Shown: in pieces, positions 1 to 14,321 of the stretch
How positions within the stretch are numbered: the first letter of the stretch is position 1
Layout: every line of letters begins with the position of its first letter
Position numbers and translations under genes: made by a program
Notes under the pieces: model-generated
The model's input: the letters and a program-made list of their open reading frames with translations, nothing else
Told to the model about the DNA's origin: nothing
Database searches by the model: none
DNA from: Onchocerca volvulus
Taxonomy: Eukaryota > Nematoda > Chromadorea > Rhabditida > Onchocercidae
Direction of reading: 5' to 3'
Length of the DNA stretch: 64,000 bases
Assembly (NCBI GenBank): GCA_000499405.2
Contig: HG738138.1
Location: 6,446,888-6,510,887 of the forward strand

Positions 1-3000
1 GATCATGAAATGCTCATTTGTTGCTTTCATTAATAGCGTCTGAATCATCACCAAGCATTAAATTCTTTCTTGTTACTGAAATCATTTTCTACTTTTTTTT
101 TTCGTATGATGCAAATTATTTATGTGTTAATTTAAATTTTCTGGAAGAATTATGTCATTTGCAGATAACATGATTTGAAAAACACCGTTTGAAGTTTTTT
201 ACCTATAGCAATACCAGTTTCTATGAATACGTAAAATCTGAAATCAACTTTGAATAGTGAATGATAAATAAGAAACAGCCTGAACAGTTCGATGATAGCT
301 TATGAAATATCAATCGTGATCATTCCACAAATGAACGATCCATTAAATTCTCGTAAGGTTTAGTAAAGTCTGCTAATAAGTGGGAGTGGGGTACAACCGT
401 AGCAATTCAACACAACATCACTCGTATAGACTTTTTTTCGGATAATATTATACGGAACAATTTTCGTTTATTTCATTCTCTTCGTCATTCTGATAAATGA
501 CTTCCGCAGGCTTTTTTTTTTTTTTTTCCTTCCTCATTTAACTATTTTAATGAGTTTCCAACCAAATGTAGAATATTTGTTTTATCCTAGAATTATTAAA
601 AACATGAGTGCAGTATCTTACATTCCCCAAATTAATTCGTAATGTGAAATAAAATCTACTACAACATCCTTCTTCTAAATTTAGGCTAAACCTCAGGAAC
701 AATCATTACTTTAAGATTCAGCAAACTGAGAAGGTTCAGATACGTGAAGAAACACACATCGTACGTCATATAATCATACACAATAAACATTTACTCATGT
801 ATTTACTTACATTCTGTTCTATTTATAGCATTTCAAGATTTGGGCAATAATTAGTTATTGAAAACTCTGTTGATTATATGACGCTCATGTAACATTCAAT
901 TCTTGTCTTTTTATAAAATTCGATACAAGCATTATCAATGTATTTATATTATACGAGTCTATTCAGTGTTTTAAATAACTGACACTTGAGCTATTTTCAA
1001 TTTCTGATAGTCTATTTCGCAATTTTTTTGGTAAGAGGATTTTTATTTGCAAATTTCTGACTAGTTACAACTGATTTGCAACACATGTTGAGAGTATAAC
1101 GTCTTTATCAGACTCTGTATCATTTTAATCTTCCCTTTCGGCAACTCACTTTTAGTTTACTTTATCTGATATAAAAATATTCTCTTGTTATAGCGAAGAA
1201 ATCTGATTTTTTTATTGTTGAAAAGAAACCAGGTGATAAAGTCTTCAATCAACTCTGATTTCCAACAAAGCATAAACAAAACATGACCTTTTATATCGGA
1301 CCTATTTAGGTATTTATCTGGGCTGTAGTCCTACTTTCTCGGTTTAATATCTGTAAAGAGAAAGCGATTTAAACATATTGTGAATAGATGAAGAGATTGA
1401 TGCAGAAAGCGTGAGCAATAATTTCCCGACATCAAACTGATGAATAATCAGATAGTTAAATAATAGTTATGCAAATGTTTGTTCTACGCTTCCTTTAAAT
1501 TTATAGATACCTTGATTCTGTGTGTTACAGATTTTTGTACAACTGCAGTACACAAATGCATCCAGATTTGCGTATTCTTGATCGTAAAATTTTATCAATT
1601 TGAAAACTCTTCGGATCCTATTAACGCATTTTATAAAAAACAACATTTTGACGATATATTCCGCAAAACTTAAATAGTGGAAAGTTTTCTTGATAATCAA
1701 TTTTCTAATATTTTCATGGAAATGTTAATAAGTATTCACGCAAGGACATCACTGTATGTGTGCGTACAATCTATCTTTTTAATTTTTCTTTTTTATTTAT
1801 TATTTTTAAAATTTCAATAACTTTTGCAATTGAACTTTGATGTTGAGTTAAGGCAAGATTAACGTTATATGACTAGCTGAAGGATGGAAATATTGAGATT
1901 AAGTTGTTAGAGAAGTCTAAAAAGCAAATTAGTGCTTGATCAAGTAGAGTTACATAAAGTATCATATTATGTTAACCTGATTTAAGAACAATGACCATTT
2001 GATTATTTTGTTTCTGGGAGATAAATGAAAAGACCACAATCTTGACATCACCATAAAACAAGTTAACATAATAACTATGTAATAACAAATTAACATAACA
2101 AATTTCATTTGGGAACAAATGATTTCAATCGTAGTAACCGGAATGAGTGCATTCCTAGGAAATTATCTGTTGCGAAGGACTCACAATCATTTTGCGATAT
2201 TTTTGCCCAACAGTTTTTGTGTTCACAAATGAAATCAGCTTACTGCCTTCGGGAGAAAAAAAGATTTGCTATATCTCCGGTCTAGAATCCCTAATCGTTC
2301 TGATCAATAGTTTGTAGCTATCCGATTTGATATTACATCAGTTATCATTGAAACTCAATGAAATAACATGCATATTGATGAATTCATTTTGTATGCCAGC
2401 ATGCGGCAAGATTTTTTTTTGTTTTGAGTTTGCTTTACCAATTATGAAATAATTGTTTTTACATTAATTTTTCATATTTTGTACTTTATGAAATTATATT
2501 ATTTATAATATATTTTCCTGAAATTTTTGACCTTTTGGCATTCGATTCGTTTGCAAGTATTCCATAATTAACTCGCAGTAACTGAATTATATCTTTACAT
2601 TAAGAAAATAACAATGTCTCAAAGCATTCCCTGCTGAACATTAAGATGATGCTAACACTTTCAATCTTTTCTCATTGTAGAAAAATATGAAATTAACTGT
2701 TTTGTTACTGCTATATTGTGATATGTGATATCTGTGGAGTCTTCTAAAATCGATAGCCTGCATCCAGAGAAATCTTGCAGATATATCTCACCCGACACAA
2801 CAAATTCTGTCTCTCTTGACTAACAGTGCATTTTTGCATTCATTCGTCTTTCCAAGTTTCAAATTGCTGTTTTTAAATTTACCTTTACACTAGTCTAAAT
2901 TTTGCAGTTATAGCAGCTGAGTTAAAAGTTTCTTGACTTTGTACATCAAAAAAAAATAGTTAATTCAAAAGAAAAAAAAGGTCTGATTTATGATTTTTCT

Positions 3001-3913
3001 AGGTTTTCTCTTTTTCATCAAAGCAGTCTGGAAAAATGAATAGTTTTTTTGCTTTTTTAAATTAAATCCAATTTTTGATGATCAAAACTAATAAACTTTA
3101 TGCTGAATAATTAATTCATACCACAGTTTTTAAGAGTTTTCCTATCATATGCCTGCCTGCCTGACTGTGGTGTATATAAATCTTTTTTTTATATATACCC
3201 ACTCCACGTATCCAAAAAAAAATCATTTTGCATATATTTGCTATAATTTTGTAATTTTAAAGCGCTATTAGAGTATGATTTTTGTTTTTTTTTTTTTTTT
3301 ACCCTAATCAAGATTCTACGAAACAAAATCAAATTTCCAATCGCTAATGGAACAATTAGAATGAGGATATTTCCGCTTATTCGCTGGAAATTAGTGAGGA
3401 TGAGACAAAGGTAAAAATAGACATAGTACAAATTACATAAATCTAACAGTTGAGTAGAGTAAAATCGTATATTTTCAGTCTATCCGTCGATCTGTCTTTC
3501 TTGTTTGATTGACGAATTTAGAAAGTATTTTTCAGGAGAAGTTAATTCATGTAGCGGAAGTCTGATTAAACGAACTGTATACAACGCTACTGCTTGTGAG
3601 TTTCATAAAAAATATTTCTTTTTTTTAGAAAAACAAATCAAAATTTCGCTTCAGAAACAATGCTACTTTTTTGTTCTACAATTTTTTTTTTTTTTCCAAC
3701 ACAACATCTTCTATAGAATCACTACTAGGATTTGAACTTCTGGTATTAATATATATTGAGTGTTTTCTTCATTAGAATTTTCAGCTATGAAAAAGAAGAC
3801 AGATTTAATTTGGTGTACAAATTTTAATTTACTTGAATTCTTAATAATTTAAGTAAATAAAATAAAATGATTGATTTTGTGACCTGAGTTCTCCTTTCTA
3901 ATGTATTCTTTTT

Positions 3914-4008
<95 letters not shown>

Positions 4009-4864
4009 GAAGACTAAAATAGCTTAAATTAGAAATAAAATTGAATTCTTTTCATCAATTTACTTATTTTCCACTCAAATTACTCCTTGTTTCTTGATTC
4101 AATTCTTTACTGTTATTGCCGAAAGAATAAATCAAATAACTTTTAGCAACCCAAATCATATTTTTCGCCGTCATACCGTAGCTTTGCCAAAATCAAAGTC
4201 CATAAGCATTAATCCAATATTTGTGAGCAGCTCAGCCAAAAATAGCAGCAAATTTTTGTTTTTTAAACTATATACTTTAAAAAAAATGTGGAAAATATGG
4301 AAATGTTTATATTTTTAGCTTCTGAGCCTGTATTATGCGAAAAAAGCATGTTGCTGTTCAGAGATTCGTAATACTTACATTTAAAAAATCAGTTTTAACT
4401 CTTTTCAATAATTTTTGCTACTAATGCTATCTGATAGAACATTTATTGACATACTGAATAGAGAAAAAGGTAAAAGTGAAAGGTTCAACGGAAAGGTGTA
4501 TTCGAGAATTTTTGAATTTAGGAAAGTTAATTTTGATATCCATTTTTTTGACGATAAGATTAAAAAGTATTATTCTGATCATGCATCCTGAACTATAAAA
4601 ATGTTTTAGTGTTGTGGATGAATGTAAAGCACCAGCAAATATAGCTTAATACAATTTATTAAATTTCGAGCTAGTACCATAGATAAGATAGCACGATAAT
4701 AGTATCCATTCTATAATTGCACGACAGTTTTTGAAATAATTTATTCATAGCATGAGTGGTTTTATAATTTTGCTGTTAAGCATTGAGATATTTCATCTAA
4801 AGCTGTGATTTCAACTTTTGATGTGCAATCTCTGGCTTGTAGTCAGTGTAATCGAGAATGACTG
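1..4864. other. Upstream AT-rich stretch, no gene recognised
   Basis: I found no exon chain with consistent splice phases on either strand. The open frames here are short and have the composition of random AT-rich DNA. It probably holds the upstream control region of the SYG-1-like gene, but no specific site can be named. The only conspicuous feature is a long T homopolymer, listed separately. Confidence 0.6.
3916..4005. repeat. Long poly(T) homopolymer tract
   Basis: About 90 bases are almost pure T, interrupted once by a short A run near 3948-3953. It lies upstream of the SYG-1-like gene. Tract length is likely unreliable in assembly. No flanking coding sequence suggests a retrotransposon tail. 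Confidence 0.9.
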
Positions 4865-4871
4865 ATGATAC

Positions 4872-4880
4872 GTTTCAGAA
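4872..4880 (+). promoter_or_regulatory. Probable spliced-leader trans-splice acceptor before SYG-1-like start
   Basis: A TTTCAG acceptor ends two bases before the ATG at 4881. An acceptor with no upstream exon immediately before a start codon is the usual sign of spliced-leader addition in nematodes. It supports the chosen start. Confidence 0.5.
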
Positions 4881-7800
4881 ATGAAGTGGTCAGCTGTTTA
4901 TATAATAATAACCATTTCAACTTATATATATTCCGAACAGAGGATCATCGAAGGCCCTACGGATACTCGAGTTTTAATTGGTAGCACCGCTCTTCTAAAA
5001 TGTCGCATTGAAGCACAGGTTTGTTCACATAAAAATTGACACTGGGAGTTAAGCAGTAGATCAGTTTTGGTTAGCAAGTTTCTCTGAAAATTCTCGTCCG
5101 GAAAAGTTTCCATAAATGCGAAGTTATACTATTTCAATGATGCTGTACCAAATAAATTGAATTTTTTACAGCAAGGAGCAGTGCAATGGATGAAAAACGG
5201 TTTCGGTCTGGGAAACGATCGCGATTTATCCCTATACAAAAGGTATAGTATGGAAGGTAGAATCAACAGAGGAGAGTACAATTTGCGCATAATTAATGTA
5301 CAAATGGATGATGATGATGAATATGCGTGTCAAGTTGAAGAAGCCAATGAAAACCCATCCAGGGTATCCAGTCTTGCTAAACTTACTGTTTTAGGTGGGT
5401 TATCTCCCGCTTTTGAAAATATTTTCAAATTTTTTCAAATGCAAAACTCTTGATTTGGATACTTCACTGTAATCAATTATAGTTAAACCAGAAGATCCAA
5501 AATTATTGTTACCTGTATCCACCCTGCGAACAGTGATTGGGCAACATATTCAACAATCATGCATAAGCAGACATGGTAAACCACAAGCAAAAATAGGCTG
5601 GGTCATCTCGGATGATCCAAACGCCACAAATATTTTGATCTGGCTGGGCGAGAGCAAGGATAAGTTCAATCCTGTTTCTGGTACGTTTTATTCAAATCTC
5701 GCCAAACTTATTGTATTAGGTGGCTGATCTCCAGTTTGTTTTAATGTTTGAAAATTCACAGTGTTCATCATATGAGCAATCTAGTTGAAATGCTTTAAAA
5801 AAATGTGTATGTTGCTTGTGATTTTCATAAATTATTTAAAATTAAAGCTGAATTAATTCGTGAAATGTATTTTTTCAGTTTTAAAAATTAACATTTTTAT
5901 TATCTAACTAATGGATTTGGAATACTTTTTTGAATTTATCTAAATATAACACTTTTTCTTTCTCTTAGTAAATCTCAAGAAGTTTCTGACCAATTTGTTC
6001 GTTTTTCATGAAATATATTGATATTTTCCAGATTTTACTAGTGGTCAAGAGATGCAAAATGCACGTATTGTTGAATACGTTAACTTTAATGACGATCGAA
6101 CTTACGACATTATTAGCAATATAAGGTAACGAATTATGTTCCAAATATTCAGAATTACAGAAAAAAGAAATTGCGTTTATTGGGAATTTAAAAGTAATCA
6201 ACATTTTTTCCAAAAAATCGTAACTATTTTTGAATTTTCGGAATCTTCTGATGTTATTGCGAATAGAGAAAGCAATTCGAAAAATTTTAAAGTATGATTT
6301 ATAGTTTTGCACCTCGAATGGAGGAGGATAACAAATATTTGGTATGTTTGGTGAGCCATGAAACCTATGCAAAATCACGATCACATGCAGTTCGGCTTGA
6401 TTTAAGCTATCCACCAAGAGTGGAAGTGAAGTTGGACAATAATTCTAGGCTTTATGAGCATGGTTCGGCACAACTCCTCTGCGACATCAAAGCTAAACCA
6501 TCCGAAAACCTCAAAATAGCATGGTACCGAAATGGAAAAGAAATCAACCTTGCAACAGCTAGGGTTTGTGCATAATTCTTGTTGCATCTAATTTTTTAAT
6601 GAATTTTGTTTAAATCTTAATTTTTTTGCTCACTTTTCTTTATTTAAACATTTGATTTTAGGAAGTTCCATTTTATGAGAAGTTAATTTTAATCTCTCTA
6701 ATTTTTTTTTTTTTTTTTTTTGCTATCCTGATAATATTACTAAAAGTAAAAAACTTCATTAAATCTTATTTTGGCAACTTGATTTTTTTGTAATTTTTAA
6801 TATGTAATATTTAAGATTCGTTGTTTTTGAAAAACTGAATACAACTATATAAAATTTTGCAGCTTCAGCATCCTTTTATAAGTGTAAAAGTAAATTTTTG
6901 TAACAGTTCAGTAATGAATTATATATTAACTCTCTGGAATATTGTTTTAGATTGCTAATTTAGCAGAAATTTTTTAATTTCTCTGTTCAAAACATGATGT
7001 TTGTACCAAAACAAGCAAAAAATCGAAGCATTATTATAGACATTATCAATCTCCGAGTTAAGAATTGACCATCATCAGTCTCAATACACATGTGTTGCAA
7101 TGAATGCGATCGGCGATTCTTCTGATTCCATTATCCTCAATGTTACATGTAATTTTTATCACTTGATAGTGCTGTTTTTTTACTTTTGCTTTTTATAAGA
7201 TTAAACACGAAATACAGCTATAGATAACATGACATTATAGATTTGAATTGTTGAAGTTATGATAAATCAGGGTTAGTGCTTCAATTATAGATGGTGCTTA
7301 TATAATTTCACGAGAGCAACATCAAGCGGTAAACCTTGGAGAAACGGCATCATTCATTTGCGAAGCGATTGGAAATCCAGCCCCAACAATCTATTGGACT
7401 AAAGTGGCTGATAGTGAAGTTATAGCTCGCGGAAACAAGTAAATTTTACATTTTTTGCTCCTGTTTCCTTCTTTTCTCAATCATTTTAACAAGACTTAAA
7501 ATTGAGTATAATCCGAGATGTAATCTATCATCTATTTGAAATTGTATCCAATAAAAGGAGGAGATAAAAAGAAGGGAAAGTTATCCTTTTGCTTTTTGTT
7601 CAGAGTTTTTGAACATATGAGAATAAAGTTTAAGAAATTCTGACTACTATAGTATTATGCTATAGCAGTCAGAATTTCTTAAATTTTTTTCCTAAATTTT
7701 TTTTTCTTAAATTTTATTTAAAAAAAAATTTCCGATATAGCTATAAAAGTGCAATTTCAGTTTAACAATTGAATCAGTTCAAAGTTGGCAACGGGGTGAA

Positions 7801-10800
7801 TATGAATGTGTAGCAATGGTACAGGGTTTTCCGCCTGCACGTTTAATAAATTATTTACATATTAGGGGACCACCTTCCGTGAGCTTGAGCGATGAAATTG
7901 TTGCCGCTGTTGGAGAAAGTGTTGAGATTATCTGCGAGGTTTGTTAATGGGTGTTTTTTAAAACTGACCATTTTTTTTCGACCTATTGCACCATTACATT
8001 CATATCCATCCTTTTAAATTATCGATTTCTGGTAATCATTAATCGACTTTTGCAAGTTTTTTCCATGATTTCTGATTCTATCAACCTCTCACTTGGTAAA
8101 TTTTTGCTGCGAAAATTAGGGTTTCTTCAACAATCTGCAAATTTTCCAGATTAGCAAAAATATTTGCAAGCTTTAAATTTATTTTCACAATATTTCGGTT
8201 GTTAGCAGTTAACAAAAGTCATTTAAAAATCAAGTATTAAATGAGTTAAATAACAAACTAGAGAGAGAAAAAATATGATGTGGTTTCGTATTTGGACTTT
8301 CAGCAGAGCAAAGAATTGCTGAAACGATTTTGACCCGGAAATAGCTGTTTTTTCATTTTTGATTCCAGTTAGGCACACTTATCCTCCAACGACATTTTCA
8401 TTGAATCAGTTATTTGGTTTCTAATTTCTTTCCATAATTTTCCATTAATAACACTAAATTGCTTATAGTCTGAATTAACTAAAAACAAGGAAGCAAAATA
8501 GTTTGAAATTTGCCTTCAGGTACGAGGTCGCCCGCAGCCACAAGATGTTTTATGGTCTTTAAATGGAATAATGTTTGAATATGGGCGTTTAGGCAATCGA
8601 ATTCAGGTCAAATAAAATTTTTGCATGCAGAAAAACTCGAAATATTCTTACGGAGCTTTCCATTAGGCAGAAATTTTCAGAATTTCTTAAAACTGACTGA
8701 TTTTTGAACATAGAGTTTTCGAAGGATCGTTTCTAAGATAATAAAGTTATAGATTCATCAAGTTCCGCGGCAATTTGGCGTGGAAAGTCGGTTAGCAATT
8801 CAAAACATCAAGGATTCGGATTTTGGTACGTACAATTGCTCTGCATATAATGAGTTAGGCAGTGATTTCCAGACAATTCAGTTGAAACCGAAGAGCATAG
8901 TCGACACATTTGTTGGTAATTTTTTCATTTTTTAAATCCTTTTTTTGTATAAAATAATTTACAGCAAATTCAGCAATTTGAGGCACAGAATTTTAGCTTA
9001 TGGCAGATTGAAAATATTTACAACAAGCCAGCACACATAAGGCATTGCAACAAAACAGAATTTATAACAGATAATTATTGATTCTTAAACCATTGCGTGG
9101 AAATTATTAGCTGCTCGTAGAATTTGGCTGCTTGGAAGAACAAGAAGTTGCCGAAATTTGAAAAGGATTTATAGGAGAGGATGATTAAGAAAAAGTGTTG
9201 TGGAAAACGAAGTCGAAGTGTGACTTAAACTTAAGGATTGGAATTTTTCAATGATTAAGAAAATCAACAAAAATTAATGTGATTGTGATTAAAAGAAAAA
9301 GATATCGTAGATAAAGAGATAATTGAAAATGAAAATTTTGCAGGTAAAATTTTGCAAGCAATTAAGAAAATGAAGAATTACTCACAATTTGCTGTTTTAG
9401 TAAATGCTGAGAATATTTTTTAATTGGAGAATAATAAAAGTTGACTTTCATTTATGGTTTATGGCAAGGTATACTTTGGTCTTGGCTGGTATAATTTAAT
9501 GATTATGGATTGTTATGGATAAATCGAATTCATATAGTGCTAGAAGATATGAAGGTTTTCTAGTTAGGAAATAGTGAAGTGCCCATATATGATAATTTTT
9601 ATAATAAAAGCTTGCACATCATTTTGGTATGATTTCTGCACATTCTTTACATGACGTTCGACCCCGACGTATTTTCTTAAATTCTCAGAAGTCATATAAA
9701 GAAAGTTTTAGTACATGATACATCCTAACTGATCAATAATCGGAAGAATTCTTATAAGAGTGGCAAAGAATCTAAGAAAAAAAAGAAGAATTTTCAATAA
9801 ATAAGTGAAGGATTAGAAAGACGGAAGGAAAAAAGAAGAAATGTTAGAGAAAGTAACTCAAGCTATTCATTTCCAACCCACACAATATTGTAAATTTCGA
9901 TGATTACAGGAATTGTACCACCGCAGTATTTTATTCCAACTGCTTTCCTGTTGCTCTCAGCTTTGTTCATTATGGGTTGCTGTAGTTGTTGGCAGTGTCA
10001 TCGAAATTCATACAAAAATGCTGCTGAATTCAGTGGTATGTTTGCGCAAGGACATCTTTCATATTTTCTCAACATATCTTTCTTTTTCTGGTAAAACCAC
10101 TATCGTTAATATTGTACATCGTTTGCTGAGTTCAATTCAACTTTCCAGATGATCATTCCGATGTGAACGTGAAAATTGAAACGCTTGTTGGCGATCAGTT
10201 TTTTAGCGACATGTACAATTCTACATCTAACGAAAGTCATCGACTTCTTTGTTCTGAAGTTAGTTAATGATGCAAACATTTCCCATTTTCTAGATCCATT
10301 ATATAATATTCTGAAATGCAAAAATAAATGCACGTTGCTTTTTACTTAGAAGTTGAAATAAAACTATATTGTATGATATTCTGATATGTAAATATATAGC
10401 ATAACTGATATTTCAGGATTACATATCGGTGCCACAGAGTAATCCAAACTGTTATTATTTGTCATCTTCGCCACTTGTTAATAGAAGCATTTACAAAGCC
10501 TGTACGTCACATTCTTTTGATTGTGGGATTGATGAACAAAATCTACATATCAATCATCCCTACAATAGCTTTGCATCAAGTGCGACGAGTACTGCTGCTG
10601 TTACTATGTCTGAACCATATCGCTATCAAAATTCAAAGGTAGATTCAGTTTACTTTTTCTTTAGAATTTTTCTTTCAAATAAAGATAAACGAGGCCTTCA
10701 ATAGTAATAATGAGGTAATTAAAAGTATTCGTAAAGTCAATAAAAATGCATTCTTTATTACTCACATCTTGCAAATTAACTTTTAACGAAGTTTTCGCTT

Positions 10801-11270
10801 TTCGGAATACGATTCTGCCGTAACTGTCCAATCATTCATGAAGTATGTGTTCTAGTTGTGAACATTGGATTCGGTGTTTATTCATGTCGCATAAAATCAT
10901 TGATTAGCCTAGAGAGCTTCAGATCTCCTAATTTTTGTTCGATAAGCGCAAATCAAGAATTCCTTACTAGTCGAGTAAGAAGAAGAGGATAGAAGCTTCA
11001 ACTCAAACTACTACCATTACAGAATTCATTAAACTTTAAGTTCTGCAACTTACTTTCTTAAGGCAATTCAAGGATCAGTTCTTGTGTAGTACGCTGGGAA
11101 ATAAATTTAATCAAATATCTTTAACAAACAAAATCAGCATCCAGATATGTGCACTGCTGGAAACAATGTCTAAAGTTTCAACATCGGATGTGGAATGTGC
11201 AGGTCTCTTGCAGAACGGCGCGACACGAATGCAAGAGCGACCAATAAGCCAAATATCGACGCACGTATAA
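4881..11270 (+). CDS. syg-1: SYG-1/NEPH (Kirre)-type immunoglobulin-superfamily adhesion receptor
   Basis: Phase-consistent exons: 4881-5018, 5172-5394, 5483-5680, 6032-6125, 6305-6563, 7040-7148, 7291-7438, 7761-7938, 8520-8606, 8753-8915, 9910-10035, 10149-10258, 10417-10638, and about 11079-11270 (acceptor of the last exon uncertain). The product is about 748 residues: a hydrophobic signal segment, five Ig domains with Cys/Trp/Cys cores (C41; VQWMKNG then YACQVEEA; a short second domain; LLCDIKA with QYTCVAMNA; FICEAIG with YECVAM; IICEVRG with YNCSAYN), a membrane segment near residues 539-557 (IPTAFLLLSALFIMG) followed by a Cys-rich juxtamembrane stretch, and a cytoplasmic tail ending QISTHV. 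Five Ig domains plus a THV PDZ ligand fit the NEPH/Kirre/SYG-1 family, which in C. elegans specifies synapse position by binding SYG-2. The role here is by homology. Another five-Ig receptor is possible but less likely given the THV end. Confidence 0.85.
7629..7683. repeat. Near-perfect 24-bp inverted repeat (hairpin) in a SYG-1-like intron
   Basis: Arms at 7629-7652 and 7660-7683 are reverse complements with one mismatch in 24, separated by a 7-base loop. It lies between the exons ending at 7438 and starting at 7761. It could be a hairpin RNA, a MITE remnant or a palindrome; nothing in the sequence decides. Confidence 0.85.
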
Positions 11271-13400
11271 AACATATCACACCTAAGCGTGATTATTTAA
11301 TGAACTTACTTATGAAAACATTGAAAAAATCGAAGAATTTAGCTAATTGAAAATTTGTTGTATAAAATTTACAATTTTGTACAGTAAATGTTTTTTTTTT
11401 AAGAAAAAAAAAAACCTTTTCATTGTCGTTTAACATTTATGTTATTTCATATATTCATGATCATCTTGTAGTCTTTTCATTCCACACTTCATCCAAAATT
11501 CTGTGGTCGCTGCACTAAGTTCCTACTCCTCTCTCACTTCACAAAAGTTTGGAATGCATCTGTTCGAAATACGCGTTTTTCGGAGTACTCACGTTATTCA
11601 AATTCATTTCATTACTTTAGTGAATTTGTAAATTTACTGAATGACCAAAAAATTGCATGAAGACAAATTATGTGGAAACTCGATGTTTTCTAAGATTCGC
11701 CATTTTGAAAATTACGTACTCATAACAATATAAAAGTAATATTTGAAATGAGACTGTTGCCATTCCTCATGACTGTGATCTTTCTTTTAAATTGATTCAT
11801 CTTTTTAAAAATTAAATCCATACTAATTGTTTTATGCTGTTGAAACTTTTTAACATCTACATGTTTATATACTTTGTACATTCTCATATGGATTCAATCT
11901 CAGCACTGCTTGAAATGCATCTGTTTCTTCATGTTTAATTGAATGTTTAAATGTTATATTACTTTTATTGTTTTTTGTTATTTGCTAGTTAACAACATGA
12001 CTTGAAAAATCTGGGCTTCGAATTATTCAATTTTGAAACAAAATGGTGCCAGTATTAAAATTGCTGATGAAAAATTTCATAGTTTATTGCAAAATCTGAT
12101 AGTTAACTTAAATTTGAAAACAGCAAATCGTTCTTAACTAGTTATTTGAGGTGTCTCTTCTAATCTCACGGACGTGCGTTGGTTTACATATTTAATTATC
12201 ATTTTAAGAAGTCACATCCAATTTAAGCTCACTCTTGCTTTTTCGAATCTAACGTGCAAATTATTTGGAAGTTTATTTTTCTCCAAAGTTTTATTTTTCA
12301 ATTTCATTTTTTCATAGTATTAGATGAAGTAATTCGATGAAATTTTCACGCAGTGATATGAAGAAATATGAAGAGTTTTTTGAAGAACGTCAAACATGTT
12401 CGATATCGGTGCTACTATGTAAATTTGTGCGCTTAATTTGTACTATATTCTTCAATTGTTTCTAATGTTCTGCAAGTTTGTATAAAAAAATACGAAAGTT
12501 GTAAAATAAAAGAGCAATCAACTGATTAAATCAAATAGCACGAAATGAAGTGAATTGTGCGAGCATCAAACCTAAGTTAGCAAATAATTTTATGACAAAT
12601 ACTAAGTTAACAAGTAATTTTATAACAATAATTTTATGACGATTTTAAACTATGGTCGTATATATTTGTTTCTACGAATTACTATCACTATGCTCGTCCA
12701 AGAAGCATTTCGTTGCTGCACATTTACAGGAATAAAACTAGATGGAAATGACTTACAGTGATTCCAGAATTTTAGAATTTTTATTTCTGATATTCTATTT
12801 CTGTCTTTTCATTGCATTTGACATACTTTCAAGCTGCTTTCCTAAAACGATCCATAACTCTTTAATATCGTTCATTTTAATCAACTGTAATCTGCATGAT
12901 TCTAACAACAGAACTGAAATTGTTTCGCGTTTATAATTTACCTTAATGGTCTACCATAAGAATAACTGAAAGTGACTTTGAGATATTTTATATGAACAGT
13001 CTTTTAAAAAATATCTTTGAATCATCGTTATATTCTTTTTATCATCAGCAGTCCGGCTAAAACAGAATTACTAAAATAGTCAAGCTTGAACAGGAGCAAA
13101 GTAGTGCAATTATCTGCAGAAACAATGAACCGGCTTTGCTGTTGCTTGTAATTCATCCCAAAGAATGTTCAAATCAATTTTTTTTTTTAAACTGAGGACA
13201 GTCTAGAGGAAGATCATTTCAGACTATAGAGCCTATGGGGCTATATATCGAAAGCTCAACGATTCAATAACTTTTAAAGGAAGCCTTTGTAGCGACAACT
13301 TGCGAATCAATGACACACAAATGTTTATGCTTTCGTCTTTCCGTCAGTCATTCTTCACAGAGTATTTTGGCAAGGAAACAAAATACGCCATATCTTAAGG

Positions 13401-13468
13401 TATATATCTTGTTCTTCAGCACGGTTACAAGATATATCTTATATATCTTGTTCTTCGGCACGGTTACA
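13401..13468. repeat. Direct repeat, 29-base unit twice
   Basis: Units at 13401-13429 and 13440-13468 differ at one position and are separated by 10 bases. Both contain the core CTTGTTCTTC then GCACGGTTACA. No coding potential is evident. It may be a local tandem duplication. Confidence 0.85.
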
Positions 13469-13959
13469 TAAACTTACATATGTGGATTTTGACAGGATGC
13501 AAAATTCGTGTGATTAATAAACAGCTTAATGACTCAAATAGCATTATTTTCCAAAGCAAAACAACGAATGATAGGCATCGTCATGTATTGAAAACAATCC
13601 CAAAAATGAATATTTCGGCAAAATTTGAAATTTCATTGTAAAAGCTGCCAAATACCAGTAAAATGTAGAAGTAGAAAAGCGCTTAGGTTTTCAATTGCAT
13701 TGCAGACTATTAGTGAGATGTCATTAAGATGCTTCAGACAGAAACAAACAAAAACTCAGATTCAATTATTGCGTTAGCAGGTTCCTTCGTCTTTATAATT
13801 TTATAAATGATGAAATTTCTGCTTTCACTATTTCCTATGAAAAAAAGTGAAAATTGAAATTTCCAAAGTAAATAGAGGGAAATTTGAATTTATGTATTGT
13901 CGCTGTTTTTTTTTTTCTTTGTGTATTGCAATGTTGTTGTGATATATTTAGAACAATAC

Positions 13960-14000
13960 AGAAAAAAGTCAACAAAACGTTAGCTTTGTTGACTTTTTCT
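13960..14000. repeat. 16-bp inverted repeat upstream of COX6B
   Basis: Arms 13960-13976 and 13985-14000 pair over about 16 bases (core GTCAACAAA / TTTGTTGAC) around an 8-base loop. It lies about 380 bases upstream of the COX6B start. Function unknown; possibly a hairpin or a transposon remnant. Confidence 0.75.
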
Positions 14001-14321
14001 CTTGAGGCGAAACTGTATTTGTGACAAAAACAATGAAACATGACCGAAAAACTATAGCATATGTACTCATAAAATTTGCATATTTTTAAGAATTTTCAAA
14101 TTCCAACAATTTATTTACTTCCTGGTGGCTTTCATCCGGTTGTTCCATCGTCGAATTTCTTCATTGCTTTGAATAACAGTTGGAATCAAAGTAAGTTCAG
14201 TAATTTAAATTATTGCTCAATGACGAAATACACAGGGGTTCGTCATATTACAGCACAGATTCATTGAAACAAAATTATTCATTTGTGGATTTAACAGTAG
14301 TTGTTGTAGAAGTAATGCATA

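Noticed and set aside
5965..6417. 150-codon frame on the minus strand
   Set aside because: It runs antisense across SYG-1-like exons 6032-6125 and 6305-6563, which have splice and domain support on the plus strand.
13448..13468. Resemblance of CTTCGGCAC to the start of U6 snRNA
   Set aside because: The conserved U6 body does not follow; it is one unit of a local 29-base direct repeat.
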